Shown: positions 1 through 7,066 of the stretch, piece by piece | How positions within the stretch are numbered: position 1 is the first letter of the stretch | Layout: each line of letters starts with the position of its first letter | Origin: JAAYJR01 sp964545315 | GTDB taxonomy: Bacteria; Bacteroidota; Bacteroidia; Bacteroidales; Prolixibacteraceae | Assembly (NCBI GenBank): GCA_964545315.1 | Contig: CAZJGI010000075.1 | Location: 1 to 16,279 of the forward strand | Direction of reading: 5' to 3' | DNA length: 16,279 bases | Translations under genes and position numbers: made by a program | The notes under the pieces: generated by a model | Databases searched by the model: none | Told to the model about the DNA's origin: nothing | The model's input: the letters and a program-made list of their open reading frames with translations, nothing else

Positions 1-968
1 AAGGTGCTGCTGCAAGCTCATTGAATGAAGCGAGACTCTGTTTTGAGGAGATGAAAACCCTTGCGTTTACTTACTCTCCTGTCTATGCTGATAATGAATT
101 TGACGAATTGCTTAAGTATTCAGGGCATATTGTATTCAACTCATTTAACCAGTACGAAAAATATTATACAAGAACACTGAATGCAGGCAGGCATATTTCC
201 TGCGGTATAAGAGTGAACCCGGAATTTTCTGATGTAAAGACTGATCTTTATAATCCGGGTGCACCAGGCTCAAGGCTCGGAGTGGGCAGTGAGGAATTCC
301 CTGAAGAAATGCCTGAAGGCATTGAAGGTATTCATTTTCATGTCTTGTGTGAATCAGACTCCTACAGTCTGGAAAAGGTTCTTTGGCATCTGCAAAACAA
401 ATTCGAAAAGCACCTTCACAGAGTTAAATGGGTCAACATGGGAGGCGGCCATCTTATGACCAGGGAAGGGTACGACCATAAACATCTAATTAAACTGTTG
501 AAAAACTTCAAAACGAGATATAATGTAGAAGTAATACTGGAACCAGGCAGTGCTATTGTCTGGAATACAGGAGTTTTGGTATCAACAGTTCAGGATATAA
601 CAGAACATAAGGGCATAAAAACTGCTATTCTGGATGTTTCCTTTACAGACCATATGCCCGATACACTGGAAATGCCTTACCGTCCTGTCATTGAAGGCGC
701 CACTGAGCCGGAAAATAAAAGTAAATACCTCTACAGGCCAGGGGGAATAAGCTGCCTTGCAGGTGATTTTATGGAGGTTTATGATTTTGGACACGAATTA
801 AAACCAGGCGATAAAGTTGTCTTTAAGGATATGATGCATTACACTATGGTTAAAACAACTATGTTTAACGGGGTAAAACATCCGGCAATCGCTATATGGA
901 CAGCAGACAAAAAACTAAAAACAGTGCGTGAATTTCACTATCCTGATTACAAAAGCCGGTTGTCCTGA
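1..968 (+). CDS. nspC: Carboxynorspermidine decarboxylase (5' end outside window)
   Basis: PLP-dependent decarboxylase of the alanine-racemase-fold (fold type III) group that converts carboxynorspermidine or carboxyspermidine to norspermidine or spermidine, the last step of the alternative polyamine pathway. The frame is open from the left edge (GAAASSLNEARL...), so the N-terminal part, including the PLP-binding lysine, is missing. Family marks are visible: HFHVLCESD near position 333, WVNMGGGH near 430 (the glycine-rich phosphate-binding loop), LEPGSAIVWNTGVLV near 537 and LDVSFTDHMPDTLEMPYRP near 630. The 3' end looks intact and stops with TGA at 966-968. A TTG at position 21 is internal, not a start. 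The partner dehydrogenase gene is not in the window. No strong terminator follows; only an AT-rich tract with T7A7 near 1003-1016. The family call is secure; the exact substrate (nor- versus spermidine) is not determined. Confidence 0.93.
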   Translation, partial: GAAASSLNEARLCFEEMKTLAFTYSPVYADNEFDELLKYSGHIVFNSFNQYEKYYTRTLNAGRHISCGIRVNPEFSDVKTDLYNPGAPGSRLGVGSEEFPEEMPEGIEGIHFHVLCESDSYSLEKVLWHLQNKFEKHLHRVKWVNMGGGHLMTREGYDHKHLIKLLKNFKTRYNVEVILEPGSAIVWNTGVLVSTVQDITEHKGIKTAILDVSFTDHMPDTLEMPYRPVIEGATEPENKSKYLYRPGGISCLAGDFMEVYDFGHELKPGDKVVFKDMMHYTMVKTTMFNGVKHPAIAIWTADKKLKTVREFHYPDYKSRLS

Positions 969-1113
969 AAAATATTTAAGCTTATAATATCTTATATGTT
1001 ACATTTTTTTAAAAAAATAAAACAAATAGCCAATACTGACAAAAGCTGCAGGAGTTATAAACAATTGTTAATATCCCCGGTTGAAATAAAGTGAATACAA
1101 TTAGCTAAAAAAA

Positions 1114-1146
1114 TTTGACAGATAAGAATAATATATTCTAAATTTG
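1114..1146 (+). promoter_or_regulatory. Bacteroidetes-type promoter for the structured RNA
   Basis: TTTG at 1114-1117 (-33 box), a 21-nt spacer, and TAAATTTG at 1139-1146 (-7 box, consensus TAnnTTTG) match the primary sigma-factor promoter known from Bacteroides and relatives. Predicted transcription start is about 1151. No coding start follows within a useful distance, so it most likely drives the RNA described next. Confidence 0.72.
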
Positions 1147-1150
1147 ATAG

Positions 1151-1675
1151 TACCAGATGAGCCATAAGAGGCAGTTCTGAAAATGTGGAAAAAGCTGGCA
1201 TTTCTTAGTTGAAATACAAAGTTATTCGAACCATCCTACGGGATGGCACATCAGAGGAACCGAAGTTTGAACCGGTGGGTCTGGAAACCAATGGTTCAAT
1301 CAGTCATCAGGAAGAAAACCAGACGTTCTTTCAAGATTGAGTCTTCAGGCAAGAGGCAAAAGAGGTTTCGGCCACACTAAGCCATATTGCACCGTACTTA
1401 AAGGCTAATAACCTAAAGTGACGGCAGCCAAAACAAATTCCTTCGGGAAAATGTCATAAGTTCAGCAAGACACTTCGTCCGTTAAGGTGATCCGGAAAAC
1501 CGAGCGGACTGCTCAAAGGCAAGTGCCCTAAAAAGCCTTACCTGCGGGTACCGGGCAAATGGTTGTCTCTGACAACTAATGCCGGCCATAATAACCGTAA
1601 TCTGGCGCACGGGAAACTTCGGTTAACCCGCGTGATGGGAACTATTCGTAACAGAATGGTTCCCATTTGTGTTTT
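1151..1675 (+). ncRNA. Large structured non-coding RNA, family not recognised
   Basis: This stretch of about 525 nt has no plausible ORF but is bounded by a consensus promoter and an intrinsic terminator. It holds many local stems. Perfect hairpins are CCATCC-TACG-GGATGG (1231-1246), TTCC-TTCG-GGAA (1438-1449), TACC-TGCG-GGTA (1539-1550) and an 8-bp stem with TCT loop (1560-1578, one G-U). Longer imperfect hairpins lie at 1392-1424 (about 11 bp, one bulge and a small internal loop), 1477-1509 (7 bp plus an inner GGT/ACC) and 1608-1634 (a UUCG loop closing AAC/GTT, GGG/CCC and CAC/GTG). An H-type pseudoknot is possible at 1267-1324. CCAGAT (1153-1158) can pair with ATCTGG (1600-1605), closing the molecule end to end. 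The hallmark sequences of RNase P RNA (GAGGAAAGTCC, ACAGAA), tmRNA (tRNA-like ends, tag ORF), SRP RNA and group II intron domain V were looked for and not found. Function unknown; G+C is higher than in its flanks, as expected for a folded RNA. Confidence 0.65.
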
Positions 1676-1676
1676 T
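1635..1676 (+). terminator. Intrinsic terminator of the structured RNA
   Basis: A 13-bp stem (1635-1647 with 1654-1666) with a 6-nt loop is followed by TTGTGTTTTTAT. The one non-Watson-Crick position (1643/1658) is U-G on the plus-strand transcript but A-C on the other strand, so the hairpin is built for plus-strand transcripts. Confidence 0.75.
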
Positions 1677-1683
1677 ATAAAAC

Positions 1684-1712
1684 AAACAAAAAAAAGACAT
1701 TAAAAAATGTCT
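1684..1712 (-). terminator. Second (distal) terminator of the TonB-like gene
   Basis: Read on the minus strand: AGACATT, a TTTT loop, AATGTCT (perfect 7-bp stem, 1695-1712) followed by seven U (complement of 1688-1694), then G and more U. Lies about 165 nt past the stop codon of the TonB-like gene and about 10 nt past the converging terminator of the structured RNA. Confidence 0.6.
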
Positions 1713-1717
1713 TCTCC

Positions 1718-1752
1718 AAAAAAAAGAAGGATGGGTTCAACAACCCACCCTT
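1718..1752 (-). terminator. First (proximal) terminator of the TonB-like gene
   Basis: An 11-bp stem (1727-1737 with 1742-1752), 4-nt loop, followed on the minus strand by C and eight U (complement of 1718-1725). The single imperfect pair (1731/1748) is U-G on the minus-strand transcript and A-C on the plus strand, so it serves minus-strand transcription. Confidence 0.68.
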
Positions 1753-1875
1753 TTCTCATTAAACTAACTAACCTAACTAAACCTAAACTTATGAAAATAA
1801 ACGTGATTCAAATGTAACTATAATTTACCCGTAATACAAAATTTATTTGTTAAATACTGTTAAATAAGAAATAGC

Positions 1876-2652
1876 TTAATTACCCTTTTGTGCAATAAAA
1901 TTATAATGAATTGTTCCTTTTTGAATCTCAGGTGCATTATAATCTTTGTTAAAAACCGTTCTTGATGCTGCAGTAGCGGCATACAGAAAAATTTGATTAT
2001 CACGGATGTTATTATTGCTACGGGGTTGAGCCTGTATAACTTTACCATCCCGGTTCACTGCTATGTCTACAATCACTTTTCCTCCTCCCTGTGCGAGATA
2101 TACAGGAATTGGTAAGCTCACATGGTAACGGTTTTCAAGATAATACACAATATTACTTTCTCCGGCATATATCACATTTTTCACTGAATCAGGATCCATA
2201 TTTTCAGTGTTTTCTACCGGCATTTTTATATCATCCATGCTTTGAATCTCTTTTGACAGCTGATTATTAACATCGGACACCAATCTCCTGGCATCTTCAA
2301 CTTCTCTTATATATTCATCATCAAAAAATTCTTCATTTTTTGCAAGTCTGTTGGATGCTATATTTGTCAACCTGTTTTGCTGAACAACCGGCTGTTCAGA
2401 AGGATCTTCAACTGGTTGCTCCTCTTGCTGCTCAGTTTCTTCTTCTTCGGGTAATTCAGGTTCGGGTATTACATCAGGGAACTCAATAAGTAATTCTTCC
2501 TCTTTCATATTGCCCTTAATATCTACATCAGCAAGCAGAAATGTGGAAAATAAAAGTATATGGAATACCAATGTACCCATTATGCCGTAGACATTCCTTT
2601 TATATATCTCCTTAAGTTTACTCACAAAACAAAAATATAAAATAAAGTTCAT
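1876..2652 (-). CDS. TonB-like energy transducer
   Basis: Inner-membrane-anchored protein of the TonB group, which couples the proton-motive force (through ExbB/ExbD) to outer-membrane transporters. Seen in the 258 residues: a short basic cytoplasmic start (KLKEIYKRN), one membrane helix at about residues 24-42 (GIMGTLVFHILLFSTFLLA), an acidic Pro/Glu/Gln-rich stretch at about 50-95 (PEPELPEEEETEQQ) of the kind that crosses the periplasm, a helical linker, and a C-terminal domain at about 165-255 with GGGKVIVDIAVNRDGKV, which resembles the TonB C-terminal fold. Start choice is uncertain: the ATG at 2652 adds nine residues before a GTG at 2625, which would begin at VSKLKEIYKRN just before the membrane helix and looks equally natural. 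No exbB or exbD gene is adjacent, so the partner complex is encoded elsewhere. Bacteroidota carry many such paralogues; the specific transporter served is unknown. Confidence 0.8.
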   Translation of the reverse strand: MNFILYFCFVSKLKEIYKRNVYGIMGTLVFHILLFSTFLLADVDIKGNMKEEELLIEFPDVIPEPELPEEEETEQQEEQPVEDPSEQPVVQQNRLTNIASNRLAKNEEFFDDEYIREVEDARRLVSDVNNQLSKEIQSMDDIKMPVENTENMDPDSVKNVIYAGESNIVYYLENRYHVSLPIPVYLAQGGGKVIVDIAVNRDGKVIQAQPRSNNNIRDNQIFLYAATAASRTVFNKDYNAPEIQKGTIHYNFIAQKGN

Positions 2653-2770
2653 TCATCAGAAATTTAGGATTTGTATATGATTATTATTGCTTATAAAAAT
2701 CACAGGAATGGGATCATAACAAAATTGTGAATAGAATTATTGTTTTGACAAGAATTTTGTTGCCTCTGAT

Positions 2771-2951
2771 CCGTTCACTGAAGTGAACGGCAAAGGATAA
2801 GGCTATGAACTCATTAACTGCCCCCGATCTGATATTTAATCTATTAGCTGTCCTGATCTGACATTTAATCCATTAACCGCCCTGATCTGATATTTAATAT
2901 ATTAGCTGGGTATATAGAGCCTTATCCTTTGCCGTCGGTTTCAACCGACGG
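2771..2951. repeat. REPIN-like element: two inverted 34-bp palindromic arms around tandem repeats
   Basis: Two arms in inverted orientation, 2771-2804 and 2918-2951. Each arm is a 20-bp palindrome (CCGTTCACTGAAGTGAACGG on the left, CCGTCGGTTTCAACCGACGG on the right) plus the shared 14-bp tail CAAAGGATAAGGCT. Read in the same orientation the arms agree in the outer CCGT/ACGG of the stem, in the TGAA loop and in the whole tail; they differ only in the four inner stem pairs (TCAC/GTGA versus CGGT/ACCG), where both sides changed together. This arrangement matches REP doublets (REPIN/BIME), which are mobilised by RAYT transposases of the IS200/IS605 type. No RAYT gene and no clear target-site duplication is visible here. 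It lies between the divergent TonB-like and Omp85 genes. Confidence 0.7.
2813..2910. repeat. Three ~29-bp tandem repeats plus partial fourth
   Basis: Units start at 2813 (30 bp), 2843 (29 bp) and 2872 (29 bp), with a partial fourth at 2901-2910. Common core: ATTARCTG, a C-rich step, GATCTGATATTTAAT. Units are contiguous with a few substitutions and no unique spacers. They fill most of the interior of the REPIN-like element. Confidence 0.8.
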
Positions 2952-3132
2952 ACTGCAAATAACAACACCCCTTCCCATTTCTTACTTGCAGTGCCCCCTC
3001 ACCCTGCCTGCTGAAAATCTATTTAAGTAATTTTAACACATTACCTCCCTAAAGGCAATCACTAAATTCATTAATTTTCAAAATTAATTAGCCATATATA
3101 CAACAAGCCTTTTCGATGAAGAAAAGAATAAT

Positions 3133-4992
3133 ATGTGTATCAAATTCGTATTTAAATTTCAGACAAACTTTGCGCCGGTAATAATATTTTTACTGGTTAG
3201 TATATCTCTGAAAGGACAGTATGTTCTAACAGATACACTAATCATCCCTCCTGATAAGGATAATAAATATGATCAGTTTTACGACAGTCTGAAAGTAAAG
3301 GCCAAACAAAAAAAACTTACAGGGATTTTCTATGATTTCCTGATATCCCCGCCAAAATCCAAAGCAGATAAAAAGGCGATGTCTTTAGATTATTACAGGA
3401 CTATGGAGGGTAAGATCATTTCTAACATTACAATAAAAGCACTGGATGTATTTGGACCTACACTGGAAGACACTACAAAAACTGCCAAAAGCATGGTAGA
3501 GAAGGCAGCTAATTCAATACACACAAAATCAAATTTAAATACGATTGAAAAAATGCTGCTTTTTAAAACAGGTGATTTCCTCGATCCTGAAAAGTTATAT
3601 GAAACAGAAAGGCTTATCAGGAACCTACCTTACATCAATGATTTACGAATAATACTGGACCAAGATTCATTATATGAAGGTTTAGTACATGCAACAATTA
3701 TCACAAAAGACCGCTTCTCTGTTGGTGTTTCCGGTGGTGTTGACGGAATAAGCTCTGCTGACCTTGAATTATATAATCAGAATATTTTTGGGGTTGGTCA
3801 TGAAATATCATTCAGATTCGTAGGCCATCTCTCAAGGCAACCATATATGGGATTGGAAACATACTATAACATTAAGAATATTAATGGGAAATTTATTGAT
3901 GTCACTGCAGGTTATATGAATACGTATATGAAAGAGGGTTTTACCCTGTCTGCAGAAAAACCCTTCATCACGCAAATGATAAAATGGGGTTATGGCGCAT
4001 CCGGATTACGACTATACAGAACCGATAAAATATTTGAGAATGATCCTATAGTATTCACGCTTCCAATGAACCTGGCATTTTATAATGGCTGGATAGGACG
4101 AAGTTTTCAGATAAAACAGAATAATGAAAAAAACTCACAAATAGTTTTATCAGCAGGATTTTATAATCGTACTTTTTATCAAAGGCCAATGCCCTCTCCG
4201 GGGGAAAATCAATTCTTTGCAAACAGCTCATTTTGTCTGGCAGGCATTTCCTTTTCACAGAGAAAATTTATTCAGGACCAGCATGTTTATAGTTATGGTG
4301 TTACTGAGGACATTCCTGAAGGCTTTAAAAATGAAATAGTTTATGGTTATGATTTCAATGAATTCGGAAACAGGCATTATGCACATGTATTTCTTTCCAA
4401 CGGAAATATTTTAAATGGTTCAAACAGTTATCTGTATTTGGCAGGTGCAATAGGTGGTTATTTCAAAGAAATGAATTTCGGGCAGGGTCAGATACAGGGT
4501 GACCTTAACTTTATTTCCAGACAGATAAACGCGGGAAAGAAAAGATTGCGATTTTTTATGAAAGCAAATTACCTTCTTGGGATCAGAAGATTTGGAATCG
4601 AAACGCTGAACTTAAGCTATGGGGAACATATCCGCGGTTTTTCAAGCAGTAAAGTGACAGGCCAGCAGCGTTTAAGTTTAAACCTGGAGTATGTTCTTTT
4701 TTTACGCCGTGAATTTTATAAATTTAACATGGCACTCTACGGCTTTACTGATGTTGGGATAATCGGGTCAAACCTTTCCCCGGTTTTTAATCAGGATTAT
4801 TATAGTGGTGTGGGACTGGGTCTTAGGTTACACAATGAAAATCTTGTGTTTAAAACTTTTCATCTGAGGCTTTCTTTTTATCCTTTTCCTCCTTCAGATA
4901 TGGATTTTACAGGTTTTATTTTACAGGAACAGCTTAAGAAAAAATTTTATTCTTTCCAGCCTTATGCTCCCCAACCTTTGAAATTTCAATAA
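3133..4992 (+). CDS. BamA/TamA-family (Omp85) outer-membrane protein
   Basis: A 619-residue Omp85-superfamily protein, the class that inserts or exports proteins or lipids across the outer membrane. Seen: a signal peptide (hydrophobic APVIIFLLVSISLKG at about 14-28), a POTRA-like segment at about 92-192 (GKIISNITIKALDVFGPT, LLFKTGDFLDPEKLYETERLIRNLPYINDLRI, then HATIITKDRFS), and from about 195 to the end a long run of alternating aromatic and polar residues typical of a 16-strand barrel, including YGEHIRGFSSSKVTGQQRLSLN and a late GVGLGLRLHNENLVFKTFHLRLSFYPF. It is shorter than BamA, having only one clear POTRA. An ATG at 3116 is out of frame, so 3133 is the first in-frame start. It follows the REPIN-like element and converges on the DUF134 gene with only 21 nt between stops. 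Cargo not known; such single-POTRA Omp85 proteins are common in Bacteroidota. Confidence 0.82.
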   Translation: MCIKFVFKFQTNFAPVIIFLLVSISLKGQYVLTDTLIIPPDKDNKYDQFYDSLKVKAKQKKLTGIFYDFLISPPKSKADKKAMSLDYYRTMEGKIISNITIKALDVFGPTLEDTTKTAKSMVEKAANSIHTKSNLNTIEKMLLFKTGDFLDPEKLYETERLIRNLPYINDLRIILDQDSLYEGLVHATIITKDRFSVGVSGGVDGISSADLELYNQNIFGVGHEISFRFVGHLSRQPYMGLETYYNIKNINGKFIDVTAGYMNTYMKEGFTLSAEKPFITQMIKWGYGASGLRLYRTDKIFENDPIVFTLPMNLAFYNGWIGRSFQIKQNNEKNSQIVLSAGFYNRTFYQRPMPSPGENQFFANSSFCLAGISFSQRKFIQDQHVYSYGVTEDIPEGFKNEIVYGYDFNEFGNRHYAHVFLSNGNILNGSNSYLYLAGAIGGYFKEMNFGQGQIQGDLNFISRQINAGKKRLRFFMKANYLLGIRRFGIETLNLSYGEHIRGFSSSKVTGQQRLSLNLEYVLFLRREFYKFNMALYGFTDVGIIGSNLSPVFNQDYYSGVGLGLRLHNENLVFKTFHLRLSFYPFPPSDMDFTGFILQEQLKKKFYSFQPYAPQPLKFQ

Positions 4993-5013
4993 TAATGGAT
5001 GCTAACCTACAGT

Positions 5014-5427
5014 TTATTTTGAGTAATAATCATTTAATGATATTATATCTTTCGATCCGCATACCGGGCAATCAGGGATTTCATCAGTATGGCTGTTAAA
5101 ACTTGCCATGCATTCATTACATTTAAACCAGTTTTTTTCAAAATAGATATCCCCACCTCTGAATATTATTCCACGTCCTTCAACAAAAGCAGTAGCTACT
5201 TTATTTCTGGCTTCTTCATAGATACGTGTAAGGGTTGGCCTTGAAATATCCATATGAACCGCAGCTTCTTCCTGAGTAAGATTCTGATAATCAAGCAATC
5301 TGATAGCTTCATATTCTTCAAGCCTAAGAATTACTTCATTTGCTCTTCTGCCGCGGATCCCATAAACTGACATTCCTTTAATGACAGGGGGAAACTGTAT
5401 TTTTCTGTTTCTTTTTTTTCTGGGCAT
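5014..5427 (-). CDS. DUF134/UPF0251 DNA-binding protein with zinc ribbon
   Basis: A 137-residue member of the DUF134 (UPF0251) family, predicted helix-turn-helix DNA-binding proteins. Seen: basic start MPRKKRNRK, then the family core with LRLEEYEAIRLLDYQNLTQEEAA and HTH at about residues 49-80 (LTQEEAAVHMDISRPTLTRI), similar to sigma-region-4-like HTH. C-terminal zinc ribbon with Cys103, Cys106, Cys120 and Cys123 (CNECMASF... CPVCG). Its ATG is one nucleotide after the aroC stop codon, so translation is probably coupled to aroC and the ribosome site lies inside aroC. Targets and ligand are unknown; family members are poorly studied and annotation rests on homology. It is the last gene of the slyD-aroC-DUF134 operon. 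Confidence 0.85.
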   Translation of the reverse strand: MPRKKRNRKIQFPPVIKGMSVYGIRGRRANEVILRLEEYEAIRLLDYQNLTQEEAAVHMDISRPTLTRIYEEARNKVATAFVEGRGIIFRGGDIYFEKNWFKCNECMASFNSHTDEIPDCPVCGSKDIISLNDYYSK

Positions 5428-5428
5428 A

Positions 5429-6502
5429 TTAAATAGAATTAAGTTTACTAAACAAAAAATGATCTGCCAGTACGAGTGCAGCCATTGCTTCCACTATAGG
5501 CACAGCACGCGGTAAAACACACGGATCGTGCCTGCCTTTAGGATTAATCGTTACTTCGTGATTGAATTTATCAACAGTCTTTTGTTCTTTTAATAAGGTT
5601 GCAACCGGTTTAAAGGCAACATTAAAATATATATCCTCTCCATTGGATATTCCACCCTGAATACCACCTGAGTTATTTGTTTTAGTATGAATTCCCTCCT
5701 TAGTGCGAATAAATATATCATTATGTTCAGATCCGCTCAATCTTGTACCATCGAAACCAGATCCATATTCAAATCCTTTAACGGCATTAATTCCCAGCAT
5801 TGCAAATCCGAGATCGGCATGTAACTTATTAAAAACCGGTTCACCCCAGCCGGCAGGAACTCCCTTAATTACACATGTTATTACTCCTCCCACAGTATCT
5901 CTTTCCCTGGCAGCTGCTTCAATGCGGCTGATCATTTTGGCAGCAGTGTCAGGGTCAGGACACCGTACCATTGTTTCTTCTATGCGGCTTAAATCAAGTT
6001 CAGTATACTTTTTAGTCAGTTCTACTTCACCTACACGTGAAACATATGCCTGGACAGAAATACCCGGTTTATTTAAAAGCTGCCTTGCGACAGCCCCGGC
6101 TACCACCCTGGCAATAGTCTCCCTGGCTGAAGACCTGCCTCCTCCCCGATGATCACGGGTTCCATATTTTTTCAAATACGTATAATCGGCATGCGAAGGC
6201 CTGAATACATCTTTTAAATCATTATAATCTCCCGATTGATAGTCCTTATTCCAAACTACAAATGCTATAGGGGTACCCTGGGTCATACCCTCAAATACAC
6301 CAGACAGAAACTCTACCTGATCAGACTCTTTTCTTTGGGTAGTAATTTTTGACTGTCCGGGCCTTCTTCTTGCCAGTTCATACTGAATCAAATCTGTATC
6401 AAGCAATAATCCGGCAGGGCAGCCATCAATAATTCCGCCTATACCTCTGCCATGGGACTCTCCAAATGAGGTTAACCTGAATATTTTCCCAAATGTATTC
6501 AT
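5429..6502 (-). CDS. aroC: Chorismate synthase
   Basis: Converts 5-enolpyruvylshikimate-3-phosphate to chorismate, the last shared step of aromatic amino acid synthesis, using reduced FMN. The 357-residue length is normal. All three family signatures are present: GESHGRGIGGIIDGCPAG at residues 14-31 (with catalytic His17), GGRSSARETIARVVAGAVA at 121-139, and GRHDPCVLPRAVPIVEAM at 323-340; the RRRPGQ element is at 45-50. It starts with ATG at 6502, nine nucleotides after the FKBP gene stop, and ends one nucleotide before the DUF134 start, so the three genes are almost certainly one transcript. No other shikimate-pathway gene is in the window. Confidence 0.98.
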   Translation of the reverse strand: MNTFGKIFRLTSFGESHGRGIGGIIDGCPAGLLLDTDLIQYELARRRPGQSKITTQRKESDQVEFLSGVFEGMTQGTPIAFVVWNKDYQSGDYNDLKDVFRPSHADYTYLKKYGTRDHRGGGRSSARETIARVVAGAVARQLLNKPGISVQAYVSRVGEVELTKKYTELDLSRIEETMVRCPDPDTAAKMISRIEAAARERDTVGGVITCVIKGVPAGWGEPVFNKLHADLGFAMLGINAVKGFEYGSGFDGTRLSGSEHNDIFIRTKEGIHTKTNNSGGIQGGISNGEDIYFNVAFKPVATLLKEQKTVDKFNHEVTINPKGRHDPCVLPRAVPIVEAMAALVLADHFLFSKLNSI

Positions 6503-6511
6503 ATATTAAAC

Positions 6512-7066
6512 TCAACAACCACAACCTCCGCATCCGCTGTGTTGCTCACTGCCACAGTCGCCACCACCGCAACCGCATCCGCTGCTTATCGACATTGCAA
6601 GTTCATCATCGGATGCTTCCCTTACCTCAACAATTTTCCCGGAAAAATAGAGATCCTCTCCGGCCAGCGGGTGGTTAAAATCCATTTTTACATTAGCTTC
6701 ATTAACATCCAGAACAACGCCATTCAAATGTTGGCCGTTGCTGCTCATCATGGGTACAGTATTGCCTACTGATATCAACTCATCATCAAACTTACCGTCA
6801 ACTATAAAAATATGCCTGGGTAATTCAACAATGGCATCCTGGTTTACTTCACCATAAGCATCAGTTTTTGATAATTTTATGGTGAAAGGCTCTCCCTCTT
6901 TTAAACCTTTCAGAGATTCTTCGAACCTGGGCAGCATAGTCCCTGCCCCATACAAAAACTTAAGTGGTTGTTCCAGGCTCGTCTGTTCAATTATTTCACC
7001 ATTTTCATCATCAATACGCAAATCATAGGTCAATGTGACCATCATATACTTCGAAATCTCCGGCAT
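6512..7066 (-). CDS. slyD: SlyD-like FKBP peptidyl-prolyl isomerase with Cys-rich tail
   Basis: Cytoplasmic FKBP-type prolyl isomerase and chaperone of the SlyD group (184 residues from the chosen start). FKBP half-domains surround an inserted flap: MMVTLTYDLRIDDENGEII, then FLYGAGTMLPRFEESLKGLKEGE, insert-in-flap region about 71-125, and DFNHPLAGEDLYFSGKIVEV at about 129-148. The tail from residue 163 is Gly/Cys-rich with six Cys and one His, a metal-binding tail like that of E. coli SlyD, which delivers nickel for hydrogenase assembly. The frame is open up to a GTG at 7111, but the ATG at 7066 gives MPEISKYMMVTLTYDL, matching where homologues begin, so I use it. First gene of the slyD-aroC-DUF134 operon. 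Whether the tail handles nickel here is inferred from the family. Confidence 0.9.
   Translation of the reverse strand: MPEISKYMMVTLTYDLRIDDENGEIIEQTSLEQPLKFLYGAGTMLPRFEESLKGLKEGEPFTIKLSKTDAYGEVNQDAIVELPRHIFIVDGKFDDELISVGNTVPMMSSNGQHLNGVVLDVNEANVKMDFNHPLAGEDLYFSGKIVEVREASDDELAMSISSGCGCGGGDCGSEQHSGCGGCGC

Noticed and set aside
1151..1675. RNase P RNA, tmRNA, SRP RNA or group II intron as identity of the structured region
   Set aside because: GAGGAAAGTCC and ACAGAA of RNase P, a tRNA-like 3' end and tag ORF of tmRNA, the conserved SRP loop, and intron domain V were all searched by eye and not found.
2813..2910. CRISPR array
   Set aside because: The repeats are contiguous with no unique spacers, only three units are present, and there are no cas genes.
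5703..6152. 149-residue plus-strand open frame opposite aroC
   Set aside because: It is the antisense shadow of a full-length aroC with all family signatures, so it is not a separate gene.
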